Shown here piece after piece: positions 6,621 to 7,576 of a stretch of DNA of 7,576 nt. The notes under the pieces are model-generated. The model saw nothing but the letters and a program-made list of their open reading frames with translations, was not told the origin of the DNA and ran no database searches. Within the stretch, counting starts at the first letter, position 1; every line of letters begins with the position of its first letter. The stretch is from Rhizobiales bacterium UBA1912 (lineage in GTDB: Bacteria; Pseudomonadota; Alphaproteobacteria; Rhizobiales; Devosiaceae), in contig DDGC01000016.1 of the NCBI GenBank assembly GCA_002337455.1, forward strand, positions 1 through 7,576, written 5' to 3'. A program made the position numbers and the translations under genes.

Positions 6621-7385
6621 TTATAGCAACCGCTCGATGGTCTGGCGCAGCAGCTGGAGGTCGCTGTCCCGCGACAGGCGGTGATCGCCGTCGGGGACGA
6701 GAGTAAAGGTCACCGGATCGGAGACCAGGTGGCTGACCAGTTTCAGCGCATGGGCCGGGGGCACGTCGGTATCGTTGCCGCCCTGCAAAATGGCAACCGG
6801 GCAGTGGGTGCGGATGGGGGCGCCGAACAGGAGATGGTTTTCGCCATCCTCGATCAGGGCGCGGGTGAGAATGTAGGGCTCGTCCGAATAGTCCGAAGGC
6901 TGTTCCACCCTGCCCTTTTCCCAAAGGTCGAGCAATTCGGCATCGGTAAAGGTCTCGCGCATCAGATCGCGCGTCATGTCGGCGGCCGGGGCGATCAGCA
7001 CCATGGCCTTGACCCGGTCTTGACCCCGTTGGCGCAGGGCGCGGTTGACGAGCAGCGCCAGCCAGCCGCCCATGGACGAGCCGACAACGATCTGTGGGCC
7101 CTCGGTGGTGGCGAACACCGCCAGCGCCTCTTCGAGCCAGCGCGAGATCGTGCCGTCAAGAAACGCGCCGCCCGATTGCCCGTGGCCGGAATAATCGAAC
7201 CGGGTTACGGCCAACCCCTTTTCCGCGCCGAAGCCGTCAAGCGCCTGTGCCTTGGACCCCGCCATGTCGGATCGGAACCCGCCCAGCCAGAACAGGCCCG
7301 GAGCACCGCCGGGGCGACGCAGGGTGGCAATTTGTCGGGACTGGTCGCCCCGGCCCACCGCCAGGGCTGCAGTTTTCTCAATCAT
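6621..7385 (-). CDS. Alpha/beta hydrolase, ABHD10-like
   Basis: A 254-residue serine hydrolase with no signal peptide, hence probably cytoplasmic. Features in order are GLFWLGGFRSDMAGSKAQAL (30-49) near the oxyanion region, TRFDYSGHGQSGG (61-73), the nucleophile elbow VGSSMGGW with Ser104, QGGNDTDVP (201-209) with likely acid Asp205, and DGDHRLSRDSDLQLL (232-246) with catalytic His235. The combination FDYSGHGxS, GPQIVVGSSMGGW, YSDEPY and DGDHRLS closely resembles the mammalian mitochondrial ABHD10 thioesterase/esterase and its bacterial relatives, which suggests a thioesterase or carboxylesterase. The physiological substrate is unknown. I chose the ATG at 7385 because the conserved part starts directly after it and a weak GGAAA lies seven bases upstream. 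The frame stays open upstream with alternative starts at 7409 (ATG), 7454 (ATG) and 7532 (TTG), but the extra residues look non-conserved. It probably shares a transcript with the acetyltransferase gene downstream. Confidence 0.9.
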   Translation of the reverse strand: MIEKTAALAVGRGDQSRQIATLRRPGGAPGLFWLGGFRSDMAGSKAQALDGFGAEKGLAVTRFDYSGHGQSGGAFLDGTISRWLEEALAVFATTEGPQIVVGSSMGGWLALLVNRALRQRGQDRVKAMVLIAPAADMTRDLMRETFTDAELLDLWEKGRVEQPSDYSDEPYILTRALIEDGENHLLFGAPIRTHCPVAILQGGNDTDVPPAHALKLVSHLVSDPVTFTLVPDGDHRLSRDSDLQLLRQTIERLL

Positions 7386-7525
7386 TGCATTTTCCGGCTT
7401 CAATACCATATCGGGGATGTACCCGCTGGCCCTGCGGATCGCAAGCCGCACCATTGGTGACCGGTATGCAGCCGGTGTGGCCGTCTGGGCGTGAGCACCG
7501 CTTTGCCTGTTGACTTTGTGCCAGT
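7386..7525 (-). promoter_or_regulatory. Leader region upstream of the hydrolase gene
   Basis: These 140 bases precede the chosen hydrolase start. I see no convincing minus-strand -35/-10 pair, no riboswitch-like structure and no repeat. The hydrolase frame is open across it, so a longer N-terminus is formally possible but is not supported by recognisable protein sequence. Confidence 0.3.
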
Positions 7526-7538
7526 TTACCAAGATTTT
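7510..7538 (+). promoter_or_regulatory. Weak sigma-70-like promoter candidate reading off the right edge
   Basis: TTGACT at 7510-7515 matches five of six -35 positions. It is separated by 17 bases from GATTTT at 7533-7538, which matches only three of six -10 positions. An ATG at 7557 opens a frame (MSRRAQ) that runs off the window, but it has no visible ribosome binding site. The -10 match is poor, so this is a candidate only. Confidence 0.2.
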
Positions 7539-7576
7539 AGGCGCGTTGCGCCGGCCATGAGCAGGCGTGCGCAGCT
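7526..7576 (-). other. Possible 3' tail of a minus-strand gene cut by the right edge
   Basis: Reading inward from the right edge on the minus strand, one frame gives SCARLLMAGATRLKSW followed by TAA at 7528-7526. It could be the last 16 residues of a gene upstream of the hydrolase on the same strand, leaving a leader of about 140 bases before the hydrolase start. Seventeen open codons in GC-rich DNA are expected by chance, and I do not recognise the peptide. Confidence 0.2.
7540..7552. repeat. Short GC inverted repeat
   Basis: GGCGC at 7540-7544 and GCGCC at 7548-7552 form a perfect five-base stem with a three-base GTT loop. There is no T-run after it on either strand, so it is not a convincing terminator. 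It lies between the promoter-like pair and the ATG at 7557. Confidence 0.3.

Noticed and set aside
6681..7460. A 259-codon plus-strand open frame opposite the hydrolase
   Set aside because: The minus-strand frame carries the full hydrolase triad and ABHD10-like blocks. The plus-strand product has no recognisable family signature and is a shadow.
7505..7525. Sigma-54-like TGGCAC element on the minus strand upstream of the hydrolase
   Set aside because: TGGCAC is present, but the -12 element at the right spacing reads CAACA, not TTGCA, so the essential GC is missing.
7386..7532. Longer hydrolase starting at TTG 7532 or ATG 7454
   Set aside because: The added residues show no conservation pattern or signal peptide that I can recognise. 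No ribosome binding site precedes these starts, and the family fold begins right after the ATG at 7385.

Overview
The window looks like an ordinary chromosomal segment of a GC-rich alphaproteobacterium, most likely Hyphomicrobiales. The protein style and gene set remind me of Devosiaceae (Devosia/Pelagibacterium-like). That placement is inference from familiarity with the proteins and has not been tested by a search. I see no rRNA, tRNA, insertion sequence, phage, CRISPR or long repeat. Nearly all of the sequence is coding.

Left block, plus strand, 1-6061: five genes packed head to tail with almost no spacers. They are the 3' part of pheT (phenylalanyl-tRNA synthetase beta subunit; start lies off the left edge), a family-2/GT92-like glycosyltransferase, a polytopic O-antigen ligase/polymerase-family membrane protein, trhO (rhodanese-fold tRNA U34 hydroxylase) and a small VOC/glyoxalase-fold protein. 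The junctions are an 8-base overlap, an 8-base gap, a 4-base ATGA overlap and a 4-base GTGA overlap. This suggests one transcript with translational coupling. Two envelope-polysaccharide genes are thus sandwiched between two genes concerned with tRNA charging and tRNA modification.

Right block, minus strand, 6064-7385: an ABHD10-like alpha/beta hydrolase followed 38 bases later by a GNAT acetyltransferase of the phosphinothricin acetyltransferase type, probably a two-gene operon. It converges on the left block with only two bases between the opposing stop codons and no recognisable intrinsic terminator.

Right edge, 7386-7576: a short region holding the hydrolase leader, a weak plus-strand promoter-like pair, a small GC hairpin and a 17-codon minus-strand reading frame that may be the tail of another gene. 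Nothing there is firm.

I found no clear evidence of a new system. The points most worth a second look are the glycosyltransferase/ligase pair locked between pheT and trhO, the loss of canonical metal ligands in the VOC protein, and a strikingly G-rich, GGG-codon-heavy stretch at the start of trhO.
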